DNA of 64,000 nt. It comes from Triangularia verruculosa. Its lineage: Eukaryota > Ascomycota > Sordariomycetes > Sordariales > Podosporaceae. This document shows, piece after piece, positions 30,973 through 42,483 of the stretch. Each line of letters begins with the position of its first letter. Position 1 is the stretch's first letter. Position numbers and translations under genes: made by a program. The stretch lies in NCBI GenBank assembly GCA_033296885.1, contig MU863906.1, positions 1 through 64,000 of the forward strand. Reading direction: 5' to 3'. Under the pieces are notes generated by a model. That model did not search any database, was not told where the DNA came from, and saw nothing but the letters and a program-made list of their open reading frames with translations.

Positions 30973-32232
30973 TGCCTTAGATAGCTCTTGTACCTTACCG
31001 AGACAACTTTGCAGATCCCTATTGATTCAATTGAGAATAGATCTGTTCTGTAAAGCACTTTTTGCGTGCCGAGTTCAGTCCTTCAAGTCGTTCTGGGCGT
31101 GCTTGATATTGCTATGACATTACAGCCTCAAATTTTGGGCGAATCACCGGGCCTAAACTTCCCATCAGGCAAGATTGGACTGAGATTGCATTAACGGTGT
31201 CAATATGCGCTTTATTAGCGGCTAGGTAGAGCCCAAGTGGGCACAGTCCTGGGTGTGTATGATTTCAAGCTACGGTCATCATGGACTCGGCTGGGCTCCG
31301 AGTCGGGGGAATGAATAGCATACAAGATCAATCGGCGTTCATTAACTCAAAAAACCGACAATGAATTATGGAACAGCAGGGAATCCCGACACGAAAAGCG
31401 GAGATTATGGAGACGCCCTGTGAGCTGGCTAGAACAACCTGTGAAGGCTGGCTGCGTCTTGTGAAATCGGATTCAACGGTGGCAGGGATCTTATCGGCTT
31501 GCACACACACCACAGTGCGAGGTCAAGTAACAAGGACTCGTTTCTCTTCCCGGGTTCATTGCATGTCAAATGCGGCATAGACCAGCCCTATTCGCATCAT
31601 CCCGACCTCGAGGCTATCGGTCAACAGAAATTCCATGCAGCGGCTATTTCCATTCTCTTCCTTCGTGTCCTTTCTCACATGCTGCAAGAAGCCACTGCAG
31701 TTCCGGTTCCAGGCGCATGCAGTCGAGATTCTTGGCAGCGGAGTTGTCTATCGTTTGTTTGCAAACAGCAGGTATGACCACTGATTGGTAGGTTTCCGTC
31801 AACTGTGCGTCCGTTGAGCCATCAAGGCTTCTTGTTGCCTTTTCCCTTGTTTAAGGCAACCCAACAATATACACACCCGTGTCCTGAACGGAACTTGCCT
31901 GGGCCAGTGTTGTGCGAATTATCATGTCACTGAATCTCCAGGCCCATCTGATCTCCTGTTTCACGTCACGTCATTTGCCTAGGTGCTCAGATACTTCCTT
32001 GTTGGGAATCACTGGGCTGTAAACTGAACACCTACCAATTGCGAACCCCTCCCCAGCCTCTGTTTCTGAGTCTAGGTACCTAAGACGACATCCGATGATA
32101 ACACTCCACTCCGCCGTACCTCTGCCCCTAGGCACTACCTCCTCTCGGTATTGACTGTCCTCCACTGTGGAATTTTGTTCAATCTTTCTTTACCTTACTC
32201 AACGTACTGTTTCCAACCCGCCTGCGTGCAAA
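30973..32232. other. Intergenic region
   Basis: No gene supported; several short frames without motifs. Confidence 0.4.
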
Positions 32233-32652
32233 ATGGAACTCTCTCGCCAGACCCAAGTCACTGGCCTGTCTTAGGCCGACAACCTCAAGACGATAGTAGT
32301 GAACCTGGCTAAGGAGAAGGTTGCATTGCAGCTACAGCAGTTTAAAGACACCGCGAGGCAGTACGAAAAGTACTGTTAATCTTTCAACCGCGCCTTCGAA
32401 GAAATCCTGCAAGACTTCTGGGTCCAGCTCAAAAAGCCATTCACACTTTTACAAGAAAGCCTTCAGATGGAAGACGACGCTTGCCGTTTTAATCTTGTTA
32501 AACTCGACAATATCGCAGTGTTCAGTGCGTTTTTGCTGACAGAGCTGGGCCTTGATGGGCCTGCTTGCGAGGCTGCCCCGAACCTTAAGGTCATTCGAAA
32601 GAAGGTCTTAGAGAACATGGAGACTATATATAATCAGAGTATAAGTTACTAG
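32233..32652 (+). pseudogene. Helical-protein gene killed by two C-to-T nonsense changes
   Basis: From the ATG at 32233 one frame runs 139 codons to TAG at 32650-32652. It is interrupted only by TAG at 32272-32274 and TAA at 32377-32379, where Gln codons CAG and CAA would fit. The rest is strongly coding-like: charged amphipathic helices with Gln, Lys and Glu, such as AKEKVALQLQQFKDTAR, and no frameshift. It looks like a coiled-coil or helical N-terminal domain. The pattern is typical of RIP, matching the AT-rich mutated surroundings to the right. Confidence 0.6.
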
Positions 32653-34380
32653 TTTTATAATGCTTTCGGTTTGCTTCGACTGACCTGGGTTTACATTGTA
32701 GTTGTTATTTCTAAGCCGAATACCGTGTTCCGGAATACAGCGGGAATCACTCTTACCTTGTTAATCGATGTCTAGTAATATCTGGCTGAGCATTAGTCTG
32801 CTGGTGACGTAGATAGAGAAGTTGTATATTTCTCTGATAGAGATGACCTTCGTGTTCTGGAATATGAACTAATAATAAGTACCGTACCCGAAAGTGGTGG
32901 AGAAGTTTGTGAAAGCCTGAAGGTCAGCATCCGCCGACGTGGCTTTACCGTTGCTGATTTCTCCATCGACATTACTAATAGTTGCTTTAGGGTCCCCTTT
33001 CGTCGATCGCAGAGCGCTCACTTGCCTAGATGCAAGGCCCCACGCGTGGTGAGTTGCCTGTACCGTTAATACCTGTGTTCTCCTTATGATCCTGTGTTGC
33101 TCTTCGTTACTTACTAGCGCTTAAAGTTTACCTACCTACCTATATGATTATTGATAATTGACGGTGATAGATAAAGGCGTAATAGATGTCGCCTCCCTTA
33201 TCGAGTTATAGGTTCCGGTCGCTCCAGTGATCCACGTCCAGACGGCTTCTGGATCCACAGTACCCGCAGGCTCTCCTGAGAAGCCCTCGTTAGTTATAAT
33301 AAAGACCCTTATAATGGGCTTCTTTGGACCGCCCATCCCGAAGGCGCCGGTCCGTAAGAGACGATCTCTAACCCTAAACCATAAATCTATAATTATTATA
33401 CCGCTGCTATCCAAAAGCCCGTAGTATATAACGGTCTCTAAGGCTATCTGTGGCACGCTAGAAGACAACGAACTTTTACTTCGTGTAAATTCTTTAATGT
33501 GGAAGGGAATAAAAGAGAATACCGGTGGAGAGGTAATTTATTCTATCTATTCCGTTTTAATAGGTACGTTTTGTAAGTACTGGGGACGGGACCATTAGTT
33601 AATAGCTTTATTGTTTCTAGTTAAGGTCGGTGTAAAGTGATATAAGCAACATTAATGCTGCCTTTAGCCGCTTAAACCGGCCTATTAATATATATCTGCC
33701 GGCCGAATAAGTATAGCGATCTGGACGAAAAGGCTCCAAGAGGGCGAGAATTTCCTAGATGGCGGTTGGCGACCCTGAGGAGATTTTAGAACGTTGGTAA
33801 AATTACCTATGTGTTTTCTCAGCTCTTTGGCTGTTTTCTGCTATCAACCTAGGTACTCTTGCTTCCCAATTGTCTGTTCGGTATCTGATACGGTAGGTAC
33901 CTTAGATACCTAGGTATCTAGGTAGATATTTTTAAATGCTAACTATGTACCTACGTTACCTTGCATATACCTCTTGCATGGCCACAACCGAATACCGTAT
34001 ATCACAGCTATGTACCGATCATCCCGCGCAGGCGCCTCAATTATATCTCGACTTGAAGTTGCTCGGGGCACAATTCCACCAGTGCAGACGTGACGACAAG
34101 ACTTTATTATGGCGCATCAGAAGCTTGCTTTTTCCGATATAGTGACTATAAGCCGGTAATATAAAGTTAACTAGATTTAGCTGGTGACCGGCTGGAGCAG
34201 AATAGGACTACTTGAACTCCTGTAAAGTTCGCGCCCTATCTATGGCACAGGCTAATTCGGCTACTATCTATAGAACTATCATTATAACAAATACATGTTG
34301 ATCGTTATAAAGGAACATCCTTATATATCCCGGGTTTGCCTTATATTCAACATCCTTTCTAACCTAGGTAATCTCTTTCC
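32653..34380. other. RIP-affected, AT-rich stretch with gene fragments
   Basis: The sequence becomes AT-rich with many TA dinucleotides. A minus-strand frame at 33148-33468 (106 codons, unusually Ile-rich, containing GGPKKPIIRVFIITNEG) may be a mutated fragment of an unrecognised gene. Palindromic TACCTAGGTATCTAGGTA-like sequence lies at about 33890-33930. No intact gene is present. Confidence 0.5.
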
Positions 34381-34492
34381 GGCAGCTTCTGCGGGCGAAC
34401 CAGTAGCTTACACAGTTGGGGATTAAGGCCTTATACTTTACACACTCCTTAAACACTCCTCTTCCATGTTAGCAGAACCTATAGCAGCGTCT
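34381..34492 (-). pseudogene. RIP-damaged copy of the cysteine module seen at 30.85-30.97 kb
   Basis: The minus strand reads CYRFC, a TAA, HGRGVFKEC, then IPNCVSYWFARRSC. Spacing and residues match the C-terminal module of the 29785-30972 gene (Cys, HGKGPFVEC, then ACASCWY). The TAA (34469-34471) fits CAA mutated to TAA. The surrounding sequence is AT-rich and broken, so this is a fragment of a former gene or repeat carrying the same module. Confidence 0.5.
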
Positions 34493-35337
34493 AAGCTTCG
34501 ATCCTCGGGTATATAGTAAGAGCGCTTTAAGTTTATCCTAACGAGCCTATCTCGCCTCGTTTAACGGGTGCTCTATATATTTAAAGCTTCTATATCTTCT
34601 AACTTTAACCGGTCTTAAGGGCTACATTATGATATATGTTAGCTTACAGATAAGAAGACTAATTTCTTATAGAGTATACCGGGAGCGTAAGTAAGTCTTT
34701 AATTCTTTGTCTCGGATATAGCAATAAATCAAAAATTCTCCTTACGAATACTTCCGACTTATCTACATTTAATATTAACGGAGTTAAGGGTAATATCGGT
34801 TAAGTTGACTTAACTTTTAAGGTTATAGCTATTACCGAAGAGTTTTTTTTTAAGGGTAGAAAAACCCCGAAAGTTTCTTAAGTTAGGGTGGTCTTTCTAA
34901 TAACAGTTGTTAAGGCCGGTTTACAGTTTGATTTATTAGGCGATATAAATACCTAGCTCAGTTAAAAGTCTAAGTTGGATTATAAGTTCTAAGGCTACCT
35001 TTTTTTATTTATTATTCCCTTTATAAGGGTAAGGCTTCGTAAACTCCTAATCTTTTCTACTATTATAAATTCGTTTAACTATCTTTTGTTTATAACGGGA
35101 CACCTCCTTTTCCACTTCCAATAAAGATGAAATGAGATAAGTTCACAGCATAGATAGGTGGGCAATAAACTAGATATGTGAAGTATGTATCGCAACGAAA
35201 CGAATTGAATAAAATATTCAATGGGAAGCACTGCACAGTGACGCAACCCAAGCTGGCTGCAAAGCTGAACTCAGAATATACGAGACCGGTCTTCTTTTCA
35301 TTGAAACGAAACAACAAACAGATAAATCCTCGCGGAA
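34493..35337. other. AT-rich, RIP-like sequence without genes
   Basis: Rich in TA and T/A runs, with no open frame of interest. It lies between the mutated cysteine-module remnant and the 3' end of the large pseudogene. Confidence 0.55.
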
Positions 35338-38300
35338 TCATGGCGGAGGCGGAGGTAGGCCATCTCTTCTGATTTTAAACTTCCCACTTCTGTCTTCACG
35401 TACTGGATCCCATTGCATCGCGTGGCGTCTCATTGTGTCCAGAGTTCTAAGGACACCCTGGATCTCTTCGTGCCAGTCATCCTGCGTGTTGGGGTTTGTC
35501 TGGGAGCGAGCCCGATTCCAGTTGGCAATCATTCGATCAATCAGCTCGAAGTATCCGGTGGCCGAAGCCTCTATCCGCGGAAGCAAAATGCTGTTGAGGT
35601 ATCTGCGATACAAATGATTGGAACGAGGACCGTTTTGTGCGATGCGGCCAGTGGCCCGAAGACGGTCGTCGCTGGGGGGACCGGTCAGTTGTAACTGTTT
35701 TGGGGTTTTATGACATGACTGGGGGGTAGGGGGATGAGACGAGGAAAGTCGAAGGCTAGGTAATACTCACAACCTCTGAAACAAGGCAGCAAAGCCTTGG
35801 GTAACGCGCTCCATGGCTCCATATACCGTGTTGTGGTTCAGGTAGTCGAAGACGGCAGTATATAGGCGGAGTAAAGACAGAGCGTCGCCGGCCCGTCTTA
35901 GGCCGGTTTATTCCGAAGTGTCGTCAAAATCATTGTCTCTCCAGAAACCGGTACCGAGAGCCATCATACCGCGAAACATACGCATCTTGTGCATGTTGAT
36001 AGCCGCATGCGCGTTAACCATGTTTTCAGGATATACAAAGCTTCCGATCAAGTCCCACATTTCGCGCTCAGGACTAATATTGGCATTGGCTATTGTCCGT
36101 TTCAGTTCCACCTGGTTTCTTGCCGATGACATTCAGGACAGGGTTACTCACGATGCGTGCCTGGAGGTGCGCCCGCGTCCCATTGGGACCATGGCTGTGT
36201 GAAGACGCTACTCTAGCCTATGAGGCCGACTGGCATGAGTGGTAGCCACCGCTCGTTATACTCGGGCCACATAGTAGTACGTCGGACTTGACCGGTCATT
36301 ATAAAGCTCTACTGCTCTGGGACCGTGTTTTCCTCGATAATATGCTCGGCTGCAAAATGGGATGACCTGGTGATTAGCAACCTGAAAATATACGAGGATA
36401 GAAGGAAATGGAGGGGCTAGAGCTTGTATACCGTGATAGCCTGCGGCATTCTGGTCACCCGTCGACACTACGCCGGGGTTCTTGCAGTCGGCGGCGTCCG
36501 CCAAGTTGTAGAAGCCTGTATTTTGGTTGAGGTTGGTCAGAAACTGACCGTTGTCGCCAGTAGGGTATGTACTAGACGACGTCGTAAAGATATTCTGCCC
36601 ATTACGTTGCTGGGGCACCTTAAAGTTGCGCGCGGTACCGGTCGCGCGGGGTGCGAGATGCGGTTGGACGCTATCAGGGACTATTACGCTATGGCGTCTA
36701 GTCACCTCGCTTACGTCTCCCCCTTCGTCATTGTTGAAGCTGAGGTAGGCGTAGTTGGCCGAAAGCCAGTCCAGGTTGCGACATACGATCTCTTCCCGGC
36801 CGGCACCACACCCCATAAAATTGAATCTCGAGTCAAAGACAGGCACCCCAGGCAAGTTGGGAGGCTTGCGTAACGGGGGGCCGCCGTCGCTCGGGGAACT
36901 TGAAAAGATTTCTCTCATACCTCTAAAAGATTCAAGGTTATACGTTTAGGTAGGCCAGCCAAGGGTGAGATCTCCATCACCCCCCGCGCCGGCGATAATG
37001 TAGCCATACCTAGAGGAGAGAGTTAGTATTAGCGGAAAGAGAGTTTCAAGGGGGAGGCGCAACTCACTCATCGACAATGGTAACCCTATCATTGGACTCC
37101 CGTCGAACACTAAAGGTGCGAGGGATCACAATATCGAACTATTAAAATATCCCTATCAGCCAGCAGCTCAAGGACAGAGGCGGGGAGAGAAAGGTTCGGC
37201 ACTTACCGCTAGTTCTCCCTACATCAGATCTTCGTTACCGTAGTCAAAAACCTTAAGGTCAACACCGGCCCTAGAAAACAACTTGATGGCCAAAGGTGTA
37301 GCTTCGCCGGCGCGCTTCCCCAGCCCGCCAGCGTCTAATCAGGCCTGTAATTTACTGTCAGAATTCGTAGGCACCGCCGCCGCTATAGCTACCATCTTGC
37401 CGACTAACTGGTTCGCTTTAACAGACGACAATCTTAACGGCTGGTCCGGGGTTGTTAAAAAGTTAACTTGGAATTTCCTGTATATGTTAGTCTTTAGTCT
37501 TATACTTAATTACGGCGGGATAGGGGAGGTGGGTAGGGGGGGCTTACCTATCCATGAAACCGGATCCCGTTATCTGAATCTCGAGGTCCATCCTGGGGTT
37601 GATTTCGACGATGCCCGCAACCTTATAGCCCCAGTCCGAAACTTGGCTTAGGAATAGGGATCGAAGGGGGGTAGTGCCCGGAATGTTGACGGTGCCCTTA
37701 CCGTCGACGGTAATATTACCGCCCGAGATAAGAGTACTATTGAAGAAGCCCCGTGCTTCTTCCATGTAGAGTGTAGGTGAAATAGTGCCGGCAAGGGTGA
37801 TGCCTATTCGGAATATATTTGCCTGGAACCCTTCGGCGTACACCGAAAGAAACCCGTTCTCGGAATAGCCGGATAAGGTTTATTAGTAGATAAGACGGTT
37901 AAACTTAGCAGTTATACTAATCAACTGGTTTTTATTTTCAGTCGGAATACTGCGGAGTTCATCAAATTCTAGTAGACAGTCAGATAACTAGGTAGTAGGT
38001 ATACGGGCAGGTGGGCGGCTTATTGGACTTACTTTACTACTACCTCTAATCCGAGTTAGACTAGAAACGCTTGTATTTCTGGGCCCTGGTTTTAGCCGTA
38101 GACTCGGCATTCCTTTTTCTTCTCGTGGTAGGCGAAGTGTCGGCGGGCTCATCGACGAAATCGAACTAGTACCTATTCTGGGTACCATAGTTTATACGGA
38201 CGTAGACGGGATCGGATTTATCTGCGCGTTTAACGCATGAAAAGTCGTAGCTAAAAGACAGCTCGTGGATGGTGGCGTTTGGGGGGGCCCTAATGCGCAG

Positions 38301-38900
38301 GCCGTGGGACATGGCAATACTATGATCAGTGGCCGGCTTGATCGTGTGGACAACGCCATGGCCCGCAAAGCCGCAGTCCGAAGGCAGCTTAACAATGGTT
38401 CCTTCGGCGCCGCCAAGGTGGATATCGCCGCAGTTGGAGTCAGCCGAGTCGTCCATGCAGATAAATCGGGCGGTATACGTCTCGTTGCCTTGATGTTTGA
38501 GCACGGCGGGATCGCAGTCTAGGCCCATAATGTGTATGTGGGAGCCGTCACGCCTGTTAAGACTGACAACCTTGTCGGGAGGTCCGTCGATGACAACGAA
38601 GCTAAAGGGCTGGAGCGTACCTAAGCCGCCCGGCCGTGATAGCTTGGGCTTAGGATTGCCTATGGTGAATGTAGCCTTGTAGTCCGCCGGCGGCAGCGTT
38701 GGAAACAGCTATTCTAGCGATACGGGCAGGAACGGGTCGTTCTCGGTCGGAAGCTCGCAGCATAGGGCGCGGCGTATACACGAACCAAGAAATGAGTCTT
38801 CCCATCCCGTAAGGGTGGCAATAATCTCGTTTTCCTTTTTACAGCTCTGACTATAATTGTCGGCCTATATACACTTCTTAAAACCTGGCTTGCAGCAGAA
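35338..38900 (-). pseudogene. Killer-toxin-like chitinase-type C-terminal region, RIP-inactivated
   Basis: Blocks on the minus strand match the long C-terminal part of fungal killer-toxin-like class V (GH18 subgroup C) chitinases. They include an FVVIDGPPD / NRRDGSH segment and FICMDDSADSNCGDIHLGG (about 38.2-38.6 kb), a beta-rich block at 37544-37843, FDSRFNFMGCGAGRE near 36.8 kb, and helical end blocks at 35908-36132 and 35338-35613. Several TAG codons interrupt the blocks, for example after YGTQNRY near 38166, where Trp or Gln codons are expected. Introns are probably present too. No GH18 catalytic domain is seen; upstream lies the GH71 region in the same orientation, so this is probably the distal part of one large gene starting at 41448. 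It is not functional as read. Confidence 0.6.
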
Positions 38901-38955
38901 TCTATTGCGGGATTCTTCCCACTATACGCAACGGTTGGTATACTTATCTATATGG

Positions 38956-41448
38956 TCATTGGTTCTTTCTGTTAGCTTTTACACCTGGGTAACTAAGACA
39001 CGTTGGAATAAATATGTAGATAAGGGGTAGGTACTTGCCTCTTCGGATATAGTCCAATGTTTGGCCCTGCGCGAGCTTAACTCGATCCGCCGAGCAGCCC
39101 GAGGATAAGGGAGCCCACTCGCAGCTGTCCACGAGACGTGCCCAGGTATTGGATACGCAGTAAAGAGACTGCTGCCCACTTATACAACGTTGGTCTCCAC
39201 TCCATTTTGTGTGGGCGATAGCGATCTCATTGATGCCGCAACCGGTTTCGCAAAAAAAAGGGGCCTTTCTACTCCAGCGGCACTCGCCGGAAGCCTCGAA
39301 CTCGGGATATATAACGAGCCGATATTGGTCGGGAAAGCAGTCGTCTCTAAACCACGTCGACGGCGAACTCCAGCCGTCACGGTTCAGCTCGTATCCTAAA
39401 TTTTCCCTGTTAAGACAACTGGTTATGTAGCAGTTGTTCCCGTCGGCAATGGCGCCGCGGCGCCGGTCGAGGAACATATGACCTGGTAGTTCAACAGGCC
39501 CTACGGGTCTCGTTGTGTTCTGACATGTGGATGGCGGACAGTAGTCTCCTCTGCTGCACGCGAAATTGCAAAGACCTTCGTCGACAAGGCCGGCCAGAGG
39601 CTTACTACCGGCTCCGTCCAAGGGCTCAGGGGGCACGTTGAGCGGCCCCTGTGATGTGCACTGGCAGACGTGTAAAGGACAAAAGCCCAGCGTACAGGCG
39701 TAATTACAGAGGCCCTCGAGCTGGCCAGATCCAGTGCCCGAGGTGCAGGCGGGTGGTGCGAAGGGCGAGATGGTTGGCGTTGTGAGCGGGCCCGGCTCCT
39801 CAGCGCAGATGCCCGTGGGGCAGTAACCCATCCTACAGCCCTCAGCGCAGAGCCCACTGTAGTTCTCGTCTAGCCCTGGGGCAGGGTACCCAGGGGAAAA
39901 CTGGGTCGAGGGCTCAGGCCTGGGACTGCCTATGGCCTGGCAGAGACAGGCACCGACAGGGTAATAATCTCTCTCGCAAAGAAATTCGCAGAGGCCCTTA
40001 AAGTTGCCAATCCCAGTGCCCTTGATGTAACCCATCTCCTCCACTGTTAGAGTGGGTGTCGCCGTGATGCTGCTAGCAGCCTATGCTACGTCGATAAATG
40101 CGTTCCAGTTGGTCAGTCCGCCTATATATGACGAGGTGCCTATGGCCCCGTTGACCCCGGGATTGATAGCAGTAACCGTCGAGCTGCCGCGGCTCACTGT
40201 GATGACAATATCTCCCGTGTTGGTAGCTGTGAAGTTGGCGTGGCTGTGGTAGATGCCTACGCCTCCGTCGGGTTTGTTGGTCTACGCTGCCGGCATAGGT
40301 ACGCCCCCCACCGTTACCGACACCGACGCGTCCGAGCCTAACAGTACCGAAAAAAAGATTTTATCCTATATAACTAGCAACGGCGGGAATTCTAACAGCA
40401 GCTGGCTAGCTGTGTTGCCCGTGGTGCGCCCATCGTTGTATGCGTTGGCGGCAGAGTGCCTCCACCAGCCGACGACGCCTTCCTTGGTGATGGTGGCCTG
40501 GTTATTCTTGTACAGATCGATGACGTAGGGCAAAAAGGCTCGCTATCCGTCGTGCGGGTAGCCCTCGATATAGTTGAAGGGCGCACGGCCAATGGTAAAG
40601 GCATCTATGGCTTTGCCGGGCATCAGGGGGCCGATGTAGTGCGATTCGCTATAGTCGTTCTACGAGATGAGCTGGACGAACTCGGGCTGGTTGAAGATGA
40701 TTTGGTTCCACCGGTCGAACCACATATCGTCGCCCCTCCAGACCTAGTTCTTGTCGTAGCCGGGCAGGTTTATGTAGAACCATAGCGACGCCGGCATCAT
40801 ATACGGCTTGCCATCCAAGAACAGCTTATACAACGCATCGACATATGTGTTCATATCTTGGTCGCCCCACGGCCAGGCTGCCCAGCTGAACAGGCCGTCA
40901 GCCACGCCGTTGCTCAGCTCGATAGCCGCCCTTGCGCCCTTGGACGACCAGTCCGGAATGAAGAGACCTCCGGTGGCTGCCTTGATATCGTGCCAGTCGT
41001 CGGCCTACTTAGGGCCCTCAAACGTGGTGAGCAGGGGCTTTCCACCGGTTCGGTAGTAGGCCCCATTATTACAGTAATCGTTGCAGAGGTCAATAACTGT
41101 CTGCTTATCAAACGGCCCGCGGCCGGCGTAGTCGTATAAAAAAAAGAGCTTAAATCCCAGATTGTTAGCCACCCAAAACGCCTTGTCCAGGAGCGGCCGG
41201 ACGGTACTGGCTTCGTTGGCGATGTTGAGAGTAAACCCGTCAATGTGAGCCTCTTGGGCAAGCCGCATGTCATTTTGCCAGTCCGTCTCTGAGTAGTCCT
41301 TAGTATTGCCAACCTGCGTGTGGTGTTAGCCAAGACACTTTTTATCCGTCGTCAAGATAGACAGTACCATGAAGTGGGCAAACACGGCCTTCGCCTTAAC
41401 CTGGGTAGCCACCAGGGCTAGGCTGGCCCAAAGGTGGCACCACCGCAT
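38956..41448 (-). pseudogene. GH71 alpha-1,3-glucanase with cysteine modules, RIP-inactivated
   Basis: A start ATG at 41448 gives a signal peptide (hydrophobic WASLALVATQVKA) followed by AVFAHFM, the usual mature start of GH71 mutanases. A 54-bp intron (41314-41367, GTACTG...GGCTAAC...GCAG) joins to exon 2. The GH71 domain then runs to about 40.1 kb, with DGFTLNIA and KLFFLYDYAGRGP. After it come four modules of the type GTGxGxxxGLCxFxC...YCPxxxC and a Cys-rich block. The frame is continuous but carries seven TAG codons at 41005, 40744, 40660, 40543, 40366, 40282 and 40081 (lowest coordinate of each), all at positions where Gln or Trp fits. There is no frameshift in this stretch. The product would have been a secreted enzyme cleaving alpha-1,3-glucan of fungal walls. 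Confidence 0.75.
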
Positions 41449-42483
41449 CTCTGGGTCAAAGAGAAGCAATCTGGTGCGTTATTGGAGGGTGAAAAGAGGT
41501 AGTCCAAGGCAAACGGAACGGGTGACTTTGGTCAGGCGTGGATCTCAACGTTGCAGGAAAAACGTGCCAGTCTTCATGTCTACATCACTGGCGCCTGTCT
41601 GTCTTATAACTTACAAGGTAACGTCTCAGCAAGGCGTTACGCACGAGTGGGCTCCAGCACAGTTTCTCCATGCTCCTCATCTCGGCGGCTATCGGCCTTG
41701 TCACGGAGTCGTCGGCATTCAAACACGCTGTCCGAATCCGAATCCGAATCTCTACCTGATCGAATTCAATGGCCTCGGGCTTGTTATTTCTAGTTGAGCG
41801 TCCAACCGGCGTTGGAACCGTTCCCATCACACCTGTGTTCTGTTGGTTCCAGATCTGGCATCACATTTGCTAATTCTGTTGGTTCTAGATCTGGAATGTG
41901 CATTGGCTCCACTTAAAAGGGACCGCAAAAGGATGAGGTGGTAGTCTCGTTGGGTTCTAGTGGAGACTTTATTCCAAAAGCGGCTCCAGCCGTGTGACTC
42001 GACGACAGGGGGATAGGAAGGTATGCAAGAGCGACTACAACCCTCCAGGATTATCAACGCTGGTATTTTGCTAGCGATTGCTGTGTCGCGCTATTGTTTG
42101 TGCTTCTGCAGGCTTGTAGAAAACTCTTCAAACAGGCACCAACAACTTATTAGGTAACGAATGATCTCGACCCGAACTATTCGACTTGGCCCAATATTGA
42201 CACCCCAGAAGCGAGGCCATTTCGTTACGACAAAGACCAAGACAGCTTCATCGAGTCGGGGGACAATCAGGACACAAATCTCATGACTTGTGCCAGACCC
42301 AAATTCGACAGCCACGCTCCAATGGGAGCCCTTGTCGGTGCCCACGTGTACCTAGGTACACGGGAAGTGCCCTGGCCGATACTTGCGCTGCAGGCCATAA
42401 CTTATCAAGCGACGCCCTACCTATTCAAATCTGAGGTCCAACCCTCACTCGTGTTATTCGCTTTGGTCTCGTCTCTCATCAAC
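41449..42483. other. Bidirectional promoter region between the GH71-type pseudogene and the LysM gene
   Basis: About 1 kb between divergent genes. No coding region is supported. A CCGAATCCGAATCCGAAT repeat lies near 41732, and a duplicated TTCTGTTGGTTC-AGATCTGG motif at about 41838-41892. Confidence 0.5.
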
